From: CAVXTT01 sp963764685
GTDB lineage: Bacteria > Bacteroidota > Ignavibacteria > Ignavibacteriales > Ignavibacteriaceae
DNA: 45,697 nucleotides
Direction: 5' to 3'
Assembly (NCBI GenBank): GCA_963764685.1
Contig: CAVXTT010000010.1
Coordinates: 1-45,697 of the forward strand
The position numbers and the translations under genes are program-made. This document shows, piece after piece, positions 15,370 to 26,028 of this stretch (within the stretch, counting starts at the first letter, position 1; every line of letters starts with the position of its first letter). The notes below the pieces were generated by a model that had not been told where the DNA came from, did not search any database, and worked only from the letters and a program-made list of their open reading frames with translations.

Positions 15370-17698
15370 ATGAAAAAGATCTTCACTCCCCTGATTGTTT
15401 TGTTTTTCTCTGTTCAGTTTACTTTCTCCCAAAGCTCACCTATTGTACAGAATATATTGAACCAGGTAAACCAGGATTCAATAATGTATTTTGTCAAGCA
15501 ATTATCCGGGGTGGTTCCTGCAATTGTAAATGGTTCCCCATATACTATCGTTTCGCGTAATAAATACCAGCCTGGAAATGATATGGCAGGACAATATATC
15601 AAGCAGAAACTGGAATATTATGGTCTAACTGCTTTCTTCCAGGCATTCGGCACCGGAGGGACAGGAAAAAATGTGTATGCTGTTCAGCCGGGGACAACCT
15701 ATCCCAATAAGAAATATATAATTTGTGCCCACTTCGATGATATGCCCACCGGTACTACAGCCCCGGGGGCGGATGATAACGGAAGCGGGACTGCAGCCGT
15801 AATTGAAGCAGCCAGAATACTATCTGATTACTCATTCCCCTACACTATCATATATGCCCTCTGGGACGAAGAAGAACAAGGATTAATTGGCAGCGCATAT
15901 TATGCCCAGCAGGCCGCAGCCCAGGGGGATTCTATTTTGGGGGTTATAAATATGGATATGATTTCCTGGGAATCTAACGGCGACAATGTTGCAAATATTC
16001 ATACAAGGTCTGTAGGTTCATCGATATCTCTGTATAATAAAATGATTGAAATGAACACTACCTATAGTATAGGACTTACCCTAACTCAGTGGAATCCCGG
16101 AGAAACTTACAGCGATCACGCTTCCTTCTGGAGCAACGGTTACGGCGCCATCCTGCTGATAGAAGATGATGCTGATTTTAATGCTTACTATCATACTGTC
16201 AACGACCTTATTCAATATTTCGACATTCCATATTTTGTTAAAATGGCAAAACTGTCATTTGCCACTCTTGCTACATTCGCTTTGGATTTGAATTTAAGTA
16301 TACAGCATACGCCTATTGCCTCTTTCGAGTATACAGGAGAAATCCAGACTTCTGCTGTAATTCAAACGGGTCTTGCAATAGGAACCGGCACCGCTTCACC
16401 AAGATTATATTATCGTGTAAACTCAGGCTCAGGATATTCTGAATTTTATTCTGTTCAAGGAGTTGACGGGGAAGTTACCGGAACTTATTACTTTACTATT
16501 CCGCCTGTTCAGTCAGGAAGCTCAGTACAATATTATATTGCTGCACAGGACTCCGGTTCAACCTTAATAATTACACTTCCTTCCGGAGGCAGCGGATTTA
16601 ATCCCCCCGGTTCAGTACCGCCATCCCAGTTTTATCAGTTTTATGTTGCACCTGAAGTTATTGTCTTCGCCGACAGTGCAAATAATACAACAAGCTGGGT
16701 TAGTTCAGGAGGCTGGGCAACTACCACAAATAAATATGTTTCTCCCCCTACATCCTTTACAGAATCCCCGGCAGGTAATTATACAAATAATCTAACCGCC
16801 AGTTTAACCTCTACTAATAATATTTCTCTTGCCGGAGCATTAGGGGTTACTTTGGAATTTGATACGCAATGGAATATAGAAACAGACTGGGATTACGGAC
16901 AGATAAGGATCTCCACAAATAACGGTTCAACCTGGACAGCACTCCAGGGTTTATATACCAATCCCGGTACAGGTTCATTTCAGCCTCCGGGTCAGCCTTT
17001 GTATGATGGTGTACAGTCTGCCTGGGTTAGGGAAAAAATAGATCTGAGTGCATATATTGGCTCCAATGTAAAAATTCAATTTTACTTCCGAACCGATGGC
17101 AGCCAGGTTTACGACGGGTGGTATGTTGACAATATTTCAATAAAAAAATATGCTGTTTTACCTACACTTAACCTGACAGTGCTGATCGAGGGTTTATTTA
17201 ACGGCACTTCAATAATTCCCGATACAGCAACAGTTGAGTTGAGAAACTCTATTGCTCCATATTCAATTGTAGAAAGCAAACAGGTACTGCTGAATACTCT
17301 TGGGGCAGGAAGCGGCAAATTTGGTTTGGCGTTAAATGGAATCCCTTATTACGTCGTTGTAAAACATCATAATTCGATTGAAACCTGGAGTGCATTAACC
17401 CAGCAGTTCACATCCGGTGTATTGAGCTTATGATTTCACAACGGCTGCTTCCAAAGCATATGGTAATAATATGATACTTAAAAACGGGAAATGGTGTATT
17501 TACAGTGGTGATGTTAACCAGGATGGGGCAATAAATATAACCGATAAGACTATTGCAGGAACTGCAGCGGTAAATTTTGTTACCGGGTACAGCGCTTCAG
17601 ATATAAACGGAGACAATATTGTGGACCTTCAGGATCTGAAGGTGGCAGATAATAACTCGGCAGTTAATATTACGGTTAAGAGTCCGCTGAACCCATAG
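15370..17698 (+). CDS. Secreted M28 family metallopeptidase with dockerin-like C-terminus (one frameshift)
   Basis: A signal peptide (about 20 residues) precedes an M28 zinc aminopeptidase domain with every metal motif: ICAHFDDMPTG, GADDNGSGTAAV, LWDEEEQGLIGS, INMDMISWE and YYHTVND. Middle domains are beta-rich, including a jelly-roll (VTLEFDTQWNIETDWDYGQIRIS, then GWYVDNISIKK) like MAM or immune-inhibitor-A modules. The first frame stops at 17431-17433 after GVLSL. The next frame continues at once as YDFTTAASKAYGNNMILK and then NGKWCIYSGDVNQDGAINIT and SDINGDNIVDLQDLK, which are EF-hand-like dockerin loops. One extra T at 17428-17429 explains the break, and the total of 2329 bases is one over a codon multiple. 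Joined length is about 775 residues. It cleaves peptides outside the cell. Confidence 0.85.
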
Positions 17699-17732
17699 GG
17701 CCTCTTAACTTAAAAAAATTCCGGGGTAAGGG

Positions 17733-18053
17733 TCAGTCTGTTGATTTACCCTTTATGTTCATAATTTTATCCATTTTAACTTTTGAAAGTATAAAACGGA
17801 CTTTATCATTTACACCGGTCAGGCTGAATAAACCTTCCCTGTTAGTGATTGTCGTGAACGCGTGTACAAGCATCCCGATTCCCCAGCTCGTTATATAATT
17901 AACACTTGATACATCCACTTCGAACTTTTTAATTCCTTTGTCAAGGCTCTGGAGTACAGCCTTTTGAAACTCCACCCCTTCTGTCCCCAGTATTTTATCT
18001 TTATTAATTTTGATCATAGTTTGATCATCTTTATCAATTTGTGTTATTTCCAT
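17733..18053 (-). CDS. STAS-domain anti-anti-sigma factor-like protein
   Basis: The 106-residue protein is a single STAS domain. FEVDVSSVNYITSWGIGMLVHAF (residues about 43-65) is the signature strand-loop-helix, with Ser in ITSWG at the position phosphorylated by the partner HATPase kinase. It starts at an ATG behind AAGGAGAGG. It is the last gene of the leftward partner-switching operon, 22 bases after the PP2C phosphatase. The phosphatase probably dephosphorylates this protein or its sister at 19728-20057. No sigma factor lies nearby, so the final target is not known. Confidence 0.88.
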   Translation of the reverse strand: MEITQIDKDDQTMIKINKDKILGTEGVEFQKAVLQSLDKGIKKFEVDVSSVNYITSWGIGMLVHAFTTITNREGLFSLTGVNDKVRFILSKVKMDKIMNIKGKSTD

Positions 18054-18075
18054 AGCCTCTCCTTTTTAGTATTGA

Positions 18076-19714
18076 TTAGAGATTTCTTTTAAGTACCAGA
18101 AGGGTAATATCGTCACTTTGCGGAAAACCCGAAGTGTGCGATTTTACATCTTCGATGATAGCATCAACAAAATCGCCGGTGCTTAACTCATTATTCGAAG
18201 TAAAAAATTTTATCATTCTTTCATCAGAATATTCTTCGGCATTCTGATTCATTGCTTCGGTAATACCATCAGTGTAAAGGAATAACCTATCCCCCGGCTG
18301 AAGGTAAAGTGTCTGACCTGTAAAGGGAATTCCTAAATCAAACATACCTAATCCCACACCGCCCGCATTTATTTCTTCCAATATGCCGTTATGTCTAAGC
18401 AGCAGCACAGGATTATGCCCTGCATTTACAACATCCAGCTGACCTGAAGCAGAATCAAGTAGGGCAATAAAGAAGGTAATATATCTGTCGGGAGGAGATG
18501 CATTATAAATTACTTTATTCAGCTTGTCAGACATTTCAGGAAGGGGCAGATTAAAATCAAGGTATGAATACAAAGCAGCGCTTAAAGTGTTAACCAGGAG
18601 TGCCGCACCTACTCCTTTCCCCGCCACGTCGGCAATGATCAAAGCGTATTTCCCTTTGCCCAGATCAATGCAGTCGTAATAATCCCCTCCTACTTCCTGT
18701 GAGGGAATATTCTTAGCTGCAATATCATAGCCCGGAATTTTAGGCAGTTTGTCGGGAATTATCTGCTGCTGAATAGAAGCCGCAACATTTAATTCTTTCC
18801 GGTACCGTTCTTTCTCAAGAGACTCATTATGCCAGAACTCATTTTCAATTGATGCAGCTACCTGTCTGGTAACAGCATCCAGCAGAATTCTGTCGAGATC
18901 GTTAAAGTTTTCAGATCCCTCCCTTGTTTCTTTTTCAGAAAGCACAATTGTATATACCTTGTCTTCCAGCTCAAATGCAGAAGAAATTTTTCTTGGAGCA
19001 TTTAATATTAGATGCAGGATCGGTTCCTCTCGGGAAGATAATGTATTGAATACTGTCATTTTGATTTTTGGATGCAATGCTTATCAGTGCAGAGGAAGAA
19101 TTCGTTATTGAGGATACACGTTCGAGAGCGAGCTGGTACAGATTTGTATTCTTGCCGAATTTAGAAAGCTCTATTCCGGAGTCGATCAGGTTATTAAGCT
19201 GAAAAACTTTTTCATTCAGATCAAAGACTAATTTTTTAATTCGTTTCTGGCTAAGAAAAGCTTTGTGAGCACTTGAAAGTACCTGCAGAAGAATCTGCAG
19301 GATAATTCTGTCCATTCCCGACAGACCGCTTCCGTCTGATTTTTTACCAAGGATAATTCCAATAGAGGATTGATCTGAAAGCGGGAGTGAGACAACTGAA
19401 GAGAGCAGCGCATTTTCGAGGTAGATTATTCTGTATTCTGTCCCGTCGGTTAAATAGCCTAAACCTTCTGTAAAAACCTTATCGGGATGCCCGATCATTT
19501 CCCATCCGGAGGAGGGACCTTTGCGGTAGAAAAAGTAATGGTCTTTAATTTCAAAATTCTCATAAACCAACTGGCCGAAGGCGGAAGCCATTTCGCTGAT
19601 GCTGCGGCACTTTAACAATACTTCGAAGCTTTCCTGGAAAGATTCTACCTGTACAGCAAGTTTCTCAAAAAGCTTTTCCTGCTCGATATGATTTAAACTC
19701 TCCACAGTATCCAC
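18076..19714 (-). CDS. GAF-like plus SpoIIE PP2C phosphatase (one frameshift)
   Basis: The N-terminal half (VSFQ-like helix, MASAFGQLVYENFEIKDHYFFY, SSVVSLPLSDQSSIGIILGKK) looks like a GAF-type sensor. The C-terminal half is a SpoIIE/RsbU phosphatase: IQQQIIPDKLPKIPGYDIAA linker, SQEVGGDYYDCIDLG, YALIIADVAGKGVGAALL, DVVNAGHNPVLLL, RLFLYTDGITEAMN and SDDITLLVL. These contain the metal-binding Asp and Gly residues. Two overlapping frames join across a run of five A (plus-strand T 19065-19069), where one base is extra. The longest start is TTG 19723, but AAAAGG sits 8 bases before an in-frame GTG at 19714, which I prefer. Joined length is about 545 residues. It dephosphorylates the STAS partners in response to a signal on the GAF part. 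Confidence 0.87.
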
Positions 19715-19727
19715 CTGGTTCAACCTT

Positions 19728-20057
19728 TTATTGAATAGCGGTTATAGAATCGGTCTTCTCTGCAAACTGGAATAGACCCATAATATTGAATGTCTTCTCT
19801 ATCGTGGGATCCAGATTCGTGAAGAAAAGCTTGCAGTTATTCTGATTGATGGTCTCAATTATTTCAATCAGGAAAGAGATTCCAATTGAATTTATTACCT
19901 TGGAATTTTCAAGATCAAGTATAACCTTATTTAATTCAGAGACCTGGTACTTGGAAAACTCTTCAACAATCCTTTCCCCTCCGAAGTTATTGATATACCC
20001 GTCGGTCTTTAATATTAAATTTTTGTCTTTAAGCTGGCTGGTAATACTAAAATCCAT
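19728..20057 (-). CDS. STAS-domain anti-anti-sigma factor-like protein
   Basis: The 109-residue STAS domain has VILDLENSKVINSIGISFLIEII (residues about 45-67), with the phosphorylatable Ser in NSIGIS. A strong ribosome binding site (GGGAGG) precedes the ATG at 20057. It lies between the HATPase (18 bases upstream) and the PP2C gene (its stop is about 13 bases before the phosphatase start), so the three are co-transcribed. It is the likely direct partner of the HATPase. Having two STAS proteins in one operon suggests two outputs or an antagonist cascade. The family is known; the pairing is inferred. Confidence 0.88.
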   Translation of the reverse strand: MDFSITSQLKDKNLILKTDGYINNFGGERIVEEFSKYQVSELNKVILDLENSKVINSIGISFLIEIIETINQNNCKLFFTNLDPTIEKTFNIMGLFQFAEKTDSITAIQ

Positions 20058-20074
20058 AACTAATTTACCTCCCG

Positions 20075-20492
20075 TTACGTTAAACTTTTCTTAATTGATA
20101 TTCTTGTACCATTCGATCCGGATTCAATAACCAGATCATCCGACATTGATTTCATCAGCTTCATTCCCCACCCTCTTTTGTTGTCGCTTGATATTTTTTT
20201 CACAATATCAGGCTCCTCTACAATCATCCGGATTAAAACCCTTTCCGTAATCAGTAACTGAAATTATTAATTCCTCTTTCGACATCAGGAATTCAACATT
20301 TACATAAGGATTGTTCTCTCCGGCGTGTTCCAGTCCATTAATGATGGCTTCGGTAACAATCAGTCTTGCCTCCCCGATTTTATTTTCTGGTATACCGAAG
20401 AACCTGCCCATCTTCTCCAATCCAGTAATGGCAACCATTTCGATAGCGGGTATATTTGGAAGTTGAATATTCAGTTTGATACTTTCATCCAT
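20075..20492 (-). CDS. RsbW-like HATPase anti-sigma/serine kinase (one frameshift)
   Basis: The N-terminal frame gives a GHKL ATPase start with ARLIVTEAIINGLEHAG (N box; Glu, Asn and His present) and IISVTDYGKGFNPD (G1 box). It then stops early at 20208. The adjacent frame continues as PMIVEEPDIVKK, SSDNKRGWGMKLMKSMSDD (G2 box) and GSNGTRISIKKSLT to a TAA at 20075. One extra G in the GG at 20228-20229 (minus strand) joins them exactly, and the 418-base length is one over a codon multiple. AGGA lies 7 bases before the ATG at 20492. Joined length is about 138 residues, normal for RsbW/SpoIIAB-type kinases that phosphorylate STAS partners. It is the first gene of the operon. Confidence 0.85.
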
Positions 20493-20619
20493 CAATTATT
20501 CCTATGTTAATATTTTTTACTTAAATCCATCGGAGAGTAAACTGAATATAATATAATTTTTTAAGTTGTGCACACCCCCGGATATTAGAAAGTTGTCCCA
20601 TTTTTATTGCCACTATAAA

Positions 20620-20805
20620 TTAAAATAGCACACCTGATAGTAAAATTAATTTCTTATACTTGACTTTTGACAAATATTTAGTCAACTTAGTTCCTGAGGC
20701 AATAGAAACAATTTTATCTCTCACAATCAGGGAAAACCCATTCTGGTTAAATATAGGAATGAATTTTCCAATTTTTTGTTTTGAGAGAGATTTAGCCTCT
20801 GACAT
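20620..20805 (-). CDS. Possible small protein of unknown function
   Basis: A 61-codon frame opens at an ATG at 20805 behind AAAGGGGAGA with good spacing, stronger than many ribosome binding sites in this window. The product is basic (MSEAKSLSKQKIGKF, then VRDKIVSIASGTKLTKYL). It has no membrane helix and I recognise no family. A longer in-frame start at 20871 exists but has no such site and would overlap the next gene's leader. It is divergent from the secreted-protein gene at 20871. It may be a genuine small gene or a chance frame. Confidence 0.4.
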   Translation of the reverse strand: MSEAKSLSKQKIGKFIPIFNQNGFSLIVRDKIVSIASGTKLTKYLSKVKYKKLILLSGVLF

Positions 20806-20870
20806 AAAACATCTCCCCTTTAGTAGTAAATAAATTTTCATCAATAGTGCATTGTAATCAGGAGTGAGCA

Positions 20871-21368
20871 ATGAGATTCTCTTATATTAATCTGCTGCAG
20901 GCAGTTATACTTTTTCTGGGCTTACAATCCATCTCATTAAGCCAGACAATTGAAACCGGCATTAAGGACCTAAGTAAAGGTGCTGATGTTATATTAACCG
21001 GTAAAGTGATCGGACAGCAGTCGCAGTGGAACGGCGACAGATCAATGATACTTACTAAGGTGACTATTAAAGTTGATGAGTATCTTAAAGGATCAAATGC
21101 AGGAGGTCAGATAGTAGTTACTCATCCTGGCGGAGAAGTTGGTGAGACAGGAGAATATTATTCCCATATACCCCGATTTGAAAATAATGAATCAGTCCTT
21201 GTCTTTCTTCAGAAACAGGATTCTGATATGAACTACCGTGTATATGAAGGTGAATCAGGTAAATACTCTCTCATTGAGGACAATACAACAGGAGAAAAAG
21301 TTACAGCACGTCATGAAAAATTATCCGAGCTGAAAAAAGAAATCAGACTTGCTCTGCAAAAACAATAA
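20871..21368 (+). CDS. Secreted protein of the type found beside matrixin proteases
   Basis: A signal peptide ends near residue 24 (SLSQ). The mature part follows a pattern I have seen in many environmental bacteria: a helix (IETGIKDLSKGADVILTGKV), strands with ILTKVTIKVDEYLKG, VVTHPGGEVG, and a late ENNESVLVFLQ. The biochemical role is not known to me. A strong AGGAGTGAG site precedes the ATG. It lies 57 bases before the matrixin/VWA gene on the same strand, so the two are probably co-expressed and exported together. It may be a chaperone, inhibitor or partner of that protease; this is inference from context only. Confidence 0.7.
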   Translation: MRFSYINLLQAVILFLGLQSISLSQTIETGIKDLSKGADVILTGKVIGQQSQWNGDRSMILTKVTIKVDEYLKGSNAGGQIVVTHPGGEVGETGEYYSHIPRFENNESVLVFLQKQDSDMNYRVYEGESGKYSLIEDNTTGEKVTARHEKLSELKKEIRLALQKQ

Positions 21369-21425
21369 AGACAACTAATTCATTTTCATTATTACAAAGT
21401 TTAAAAAAATCAAGGTGAGTTTAAT

Positions 21426-24400
21426 ATGAAGACCCCCTTTACTTTAGCTATTACTGCTGCAATTATTCTGAGTATTACTGCGGCTGTTTATCCTCAAAAC
21501 AACGCATTCGTATTTAATGGTACCGACAGCAGGGTTTACATTGAAGACGGTGCGCCGGTATTACCCGCTGCAAAAGAGAGTTCATTCCAGTATTTCAATA
21601 AAGTGAATTCTACAAACAATACTATTACTGTGCAGGCGTGGGTATATCTGCTTGGTGAGAGTCCGGGTGCAAAGATGCCTATTATTTACAGAACAGTTTC
21701 CGGAGGTGCTACAACCTTTTCAATGTACATACAAAACAGGAAAGCATATTTTAGTGTAGGGAACAGTCTGCCCCTTTCCACTCCCGATATTCCTGCATTT
21801 TCCTGGATACAACTCACCGGAATATACGATGGTACTACTGTAAAGTTTTATTATGGGAAAAACCTCGTTAGCAGCCAACCTTTCACTCTGTCGAATCCAT
21901 ATACATCAGGTACCGGTCTTTATATCGGAAAATCAAGTGAAGGTACCTTTAAAGGTTTAATCGATGAAGTAAGGTTATGGAAGTTTGCAATGACTGATAA
22001 CAATATTAATGGTTCAGGCGGTAACGGAAACCCTGCAGAACCATACCCCAGTTCTATTGCCCCTTACATTGCAGGTCAATGGTCATTTACTGCAATTACC
22101 AATAACCTATATCTGGCCGATCAGACTGACTCTCTTAATCACCTTAGAGTTGAAAATATTACCGAGATATACCCCAGTAAAAATCTTCCTTTTCTTATCG
22201 TCAATTCTGTGGGAGATGAAACGGACAGTCTTACTACCCAGACAACGCTTAGAGCCGCAATTGAACAATCAAATGCAATGACCGGCAAGCAGATTATTTA
22301 TTTCTATATACCTGGTACCGCTCCGTTTAATATTCAACCGGGTACTCTCCTTCCCCCGTTAACAGATCCGGTAATAATAGATGCAAGATTCCAAAGCGGT
22401 TACTCCGGTACTCCCCTTGTAAAAGTAGTTGGAAACACTTCCCTTGCTGACGGATTAAGTTTTAGCGGAGGAGGCTCTTCAGTATATCGGTCTTGAAGTA
22501 AAAAGTTTTGCCGCTTCAGGGATAAGTATTTCCTCAAGCGGCAACAGGTTTGAGAATAATATTATTCAGGGCAATGGAACTTCCGGTATTGCAGTAAAAT
22601 CAGGTACGGGCAATACAATCCTGAATAATTCCATATTCGGCAATGGCGGCCCGGTATAGATCTCTGGCAATCAGGTTCAGGCGGCATCACAGCAAATGAT
22701 GCAGGTGACGGAGATACGGGAAGCAATAACCTGCAGAACTATCCTGTTCTCGGTGATTTTTATTCCTATACAGGTACAAGTATAAAGGGTTACCTGGAAA
22801 GCGTTCCAAATAAAACATACAGACTGCAGTTCTTCTCCAATACACCGCGCGGTGCGGTTAATCCAAGGGATGCGGAAAGGTACCTTGGAGAACTTAATGT
22901 TACCACTCCCGCTAACGGACATATTGATTTCCAGGCCAGCTTACAGAACGTCGCAGTTAATATTGCTGCGGGACATTCAGTATCCGTAACAGCCACCGAC
23001 GAAGCGGGAAATACATCAGAAATTTCTGCTCCGATAGTTACAGTAGTGGATGACGGTCATAAATTTTTACTTAATAAAACCCTTGGAGGCATACCTCTCC
23101 ACTGGCAAAACGGAAAAACAACTTATACAGTTGCAAACTCTGTAAGCTCCAGCTTTGCAGCAGCAATAAATGCAGCTTTCACTACATACAATAATCTCAT
23201 TGAACTCGACTATACGCCCCGCCCGCTTCCCCCGGATTCAATAAATGACAACTGGGGAGGAGATCCTGACGGAGTAAATAACATCGTATTTGTTACACCC
23301 CAGCAGTGGGCTAACTATGGCCTTCCCTCAAATGTACTGGCTGCTACAAGGGTAAGGTACAACACTCTGACGGGAGAGAATACAGATATCGATATCGGGT
23401 TTAACTCAGTACCCCATTCTATAACTTTAAACACTGATTTTGAATGGTCAACCAGCGGATTGATGGACGGAACACTTGATGTTCAGAATACAGCAACTCA
23501 CGAAATAGGACACTTCACCGGGTTAAGGGATATATATAACCCGGGAGATATTTCTTATGTGCTCGGTATAGGAATGGGCGCCCATAATGAGGATCAGACC
23601 CTGTTTGGAAGAATAAATATAAACGAAATCAAAAAGCGTACTCTATACGACTATGTTGCAGAGAATGATCCCGGCAACGGAGATATCTACGGAATAAAAA
23701 CTATTTATGAGCTCGTAAGTAATTCCCTGGTGGATATGGTACTTGTTTTTGACGGCTCTGCTAACTTTACATCTGCTACTGTTTACAACGGATTCGCTCC
23801 TTCGGTGAGTGCATCCCTTGAACTTATTCAGAAATTAAGGGACGGAGACAGAGTGGCAATAGTTAACTCCTCCGGTACGAGTTACTCCCTTAACGGATTT
23901 ACTAAAGCCGGTGTTACCTCTTTCCTTCAGAGTATGCAGCCCGGCGGTACAGGAAATCTTGCCCAGCGCCTTACTGCTGCCAACACGGAACTGCAGAATA
24001 ACGGCAATCCTTCCCGTAAAAGGGTAATTGTTTTATTCAGTGCCGGAGAGGAATTCTCTTCACCTTCAATTCTGGATAATGGTTATGTCCTTCCTGCTTT
24101 TCCTGTAAATACTCTTGGGTATCAGGCTAATCCGCTAGGACAGGATCTGATGGGATGGCTGGCAAATAAAACTCACGGTGATTATTTCGAGATACCAGGC
24201 TCAGATGAAATTTCCAATGTAACGAATACCATCTGGTACAGGCTGCTTGGAATGCAGGTAACATTCGTGCCGGATGCATTTAGCAGTACGGATGTTGGTA
24301 ATGCAAGTACCACCGGTCCGGGTATATATTACCAGGGCGGCATCTATTACCAGGGCGGTATTTATTACCAGGGCGGCATATACTACCAGGGAGGTATTTA

Positions 24401-25943
24401 CTACCAGGGAGGTATTTACTACCAGGGCGGTACACTCGAAGTCGGTATGAACTGGGGAGGAAGCGAATACGATGTTATTCTTGTTCCCCCGGGAAAAGAT
24501 TCCAGTGATGTTGCTTCCTGGATTACGAAGAATAATTATAATGATCCGAACTTCTACATAGATGATAACCCGGTCACCTTATTCGGTATTGAGTACATTG
24601 ACGGTTATAATTCTCTCGGAAAACCGTTTAAGATGTTCCGTATAAATTATCCTATTACAGGCGCCTGGTCAGGCTTTGTAAAGGAGATAACACCTCCGCC
24701 TCTAGGTACAGTTGAAAATATACATGTCTATATGGCCCAGGAAGGCGACCGGTATATGACAGTCCAGTCTAATAAGGAACGTTATGTACTCGGAGAACCT
24801 ATTGTCCTTGAAGCAAGACTGTATGAAGGCGGAGAAGGAACGAATACCGGAGAGCATCAGATAATTACCGGGAATCCGATTAACAATGCATTCGTAATTG
24901 CTTTCCTTAGAAGCCCGGAGAATCCAAATGTAATTGCAGACTCAGCATTCGTGCTCAGCCGTGTCGGCGAAGGTTTGTACAGGTATACTTATACTGGCGG
25001 AACCCGTTTAGGCAGCTATGATTTTGTTGTTGTAGGAATGGATTCCACTAACAGCATAAACGGAAATAGTTTACTGAATTCAAAATATAGTCTCAGAAGC
25101 GATCATTCGGTATTTGTGGGACAAACAGAAACACCAGTACTATCTTCAGGCTGGCAGAAGATACAGCAGGCTTTAATAGAAACACAAAAGCTGCTGTCGT
25201 CACCGTATGTCGGACACCTGACCAACACACAGAAATCCAGGGTAAATGCGGCCATCAGATCCCTGCAGTCTGCTCTTAAAACCCGTAACCTGAAGGTAAC
25301 CGGCGGAGTTACTGATTATAACAGGCTCTCTGCTTACGGTTTATACTTCTATTCCGACGTTACAGTAGCCGTAAACTACCTTAAAGATGTACTCCCGAAT
25401 ACTTTTGCGGATGATCAGATACTTTATGTATTTGATCTCCTTTACGAAGGTTCAAAGATATTTGCCCAGTACGCGATAGAGGATGCGGTACTTCACTGCG
25501 TTGTTTCAAACTGCAATGAAGTTATTGGTAATGCAGAAGACGCGATGGGAAAAGCCCTGCGCGAGTACAACAAGAATAACTTCCAGAACGTATTTAATCA
25601 GCTGACTAATGCCTGGAAGTTCGCACAGCAGGCTTTGGGAACAGTACTCCGGAAGGATACTGAGGAGACTACCCTGCCGACAGTTTACGGATTATCCCAG
25701 AACTATCCGAATCCGTTTAACCCGTCAACCACAATAAATTATCAGCTGCCCGAGAGAAATCACGTAACCATTAAGGTATTTGATATCCTCGGCAGAGAGG
25801 TTGCTACATTGATAAATGCAGAAGTAGATGCTGGATATCATTCAATTGTATTCAATGCAGACAAATACGCAAGCGGTATATATTTCTATACCCTGAACAG
25901 CGGCAGCTTTACTGCAACCAAAAAACTGATGATCCTTAAATAA
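21426..25943 (+). CDS. Giant T9SS-exported LamG / beta-helix / matrixin / VWA protein (two compensating frameshifts)
   Basis: The start at 21426 follows AAGGTGAG, with a signal peptide of about 22 residues. Domains in order: LamG/ConA-like (residues about 30-220, NNTITVQAWVYL and FKGLIDEVRLWKF); beta-helix (NRFENNIIQGNGTSGI, NTILNNSIFGNGG); matrixin metalloprotease with ATHEIGHFTGLRD (HExxHxxGxxD); a VWA-like domain (DMVLVFDGSANFT, KRVIVLFSAGEE); six GIYYQG repeats; and a T9SS sorting domain with LSQNYPNPFNPSTTINY. Frame breaks lie at about 22487 (+1) and 22655 (-1). They cancel, and the frame between them still reads as beta-helix, so the gene was intact in its source. Joined length is about 1505 residues. 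The MIDAS motif is D-G-S-A-N, lacking the usual second Ser. It probably acts as a surface or secreted protease. Confidence 0.85.
24321..24428 (+). repeat. Six tandem 18-bp repeats encoding GIYYQG
   Basis: Six in-frame 18-base units encode GIYYQG. The third positions vary between units (tat/tac, ggc/gga/ggt), while the protein repeat is perfect, so selection or gene conversion has kept the peptide. The array lies between the VWA-like part and the segment that begins GTLEVGMNWGGSEYD. Confidence 0.95.
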
Positions 25944-25953
25944 GCCTTTATTA

Positions 25954-25986
25954 AATCCTGGCCCCATTGGGGTCAGGATTTTTTTT
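25954..25986 (+). terminator. Strong rho-independent terminator
   Basis: AATCCTGGCCCC (25954-25965) pairs with GGGGTCAGGATT (25969-25980) around a 3-base loop, with one G-T pair, and T follows for 6 bases. It ends the matrixin gene unit, so the propeller gene at 26029 needs its own promoter or read-through. Confidence 0.9.
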
Positions 25987-26028
25987 GTTAATTTCAGGGA
26001 GAGATAGTTTTTCCAAAGGCGTATCCAT

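Noticed and set aside
17427..17433. Programmed ribosomal frameshift in the M28 gene
   Set aside because: No slippery heptamer or downstream structure is seen, and similar breaks occur in unrelated genes across the window, which favours an assembly indel.
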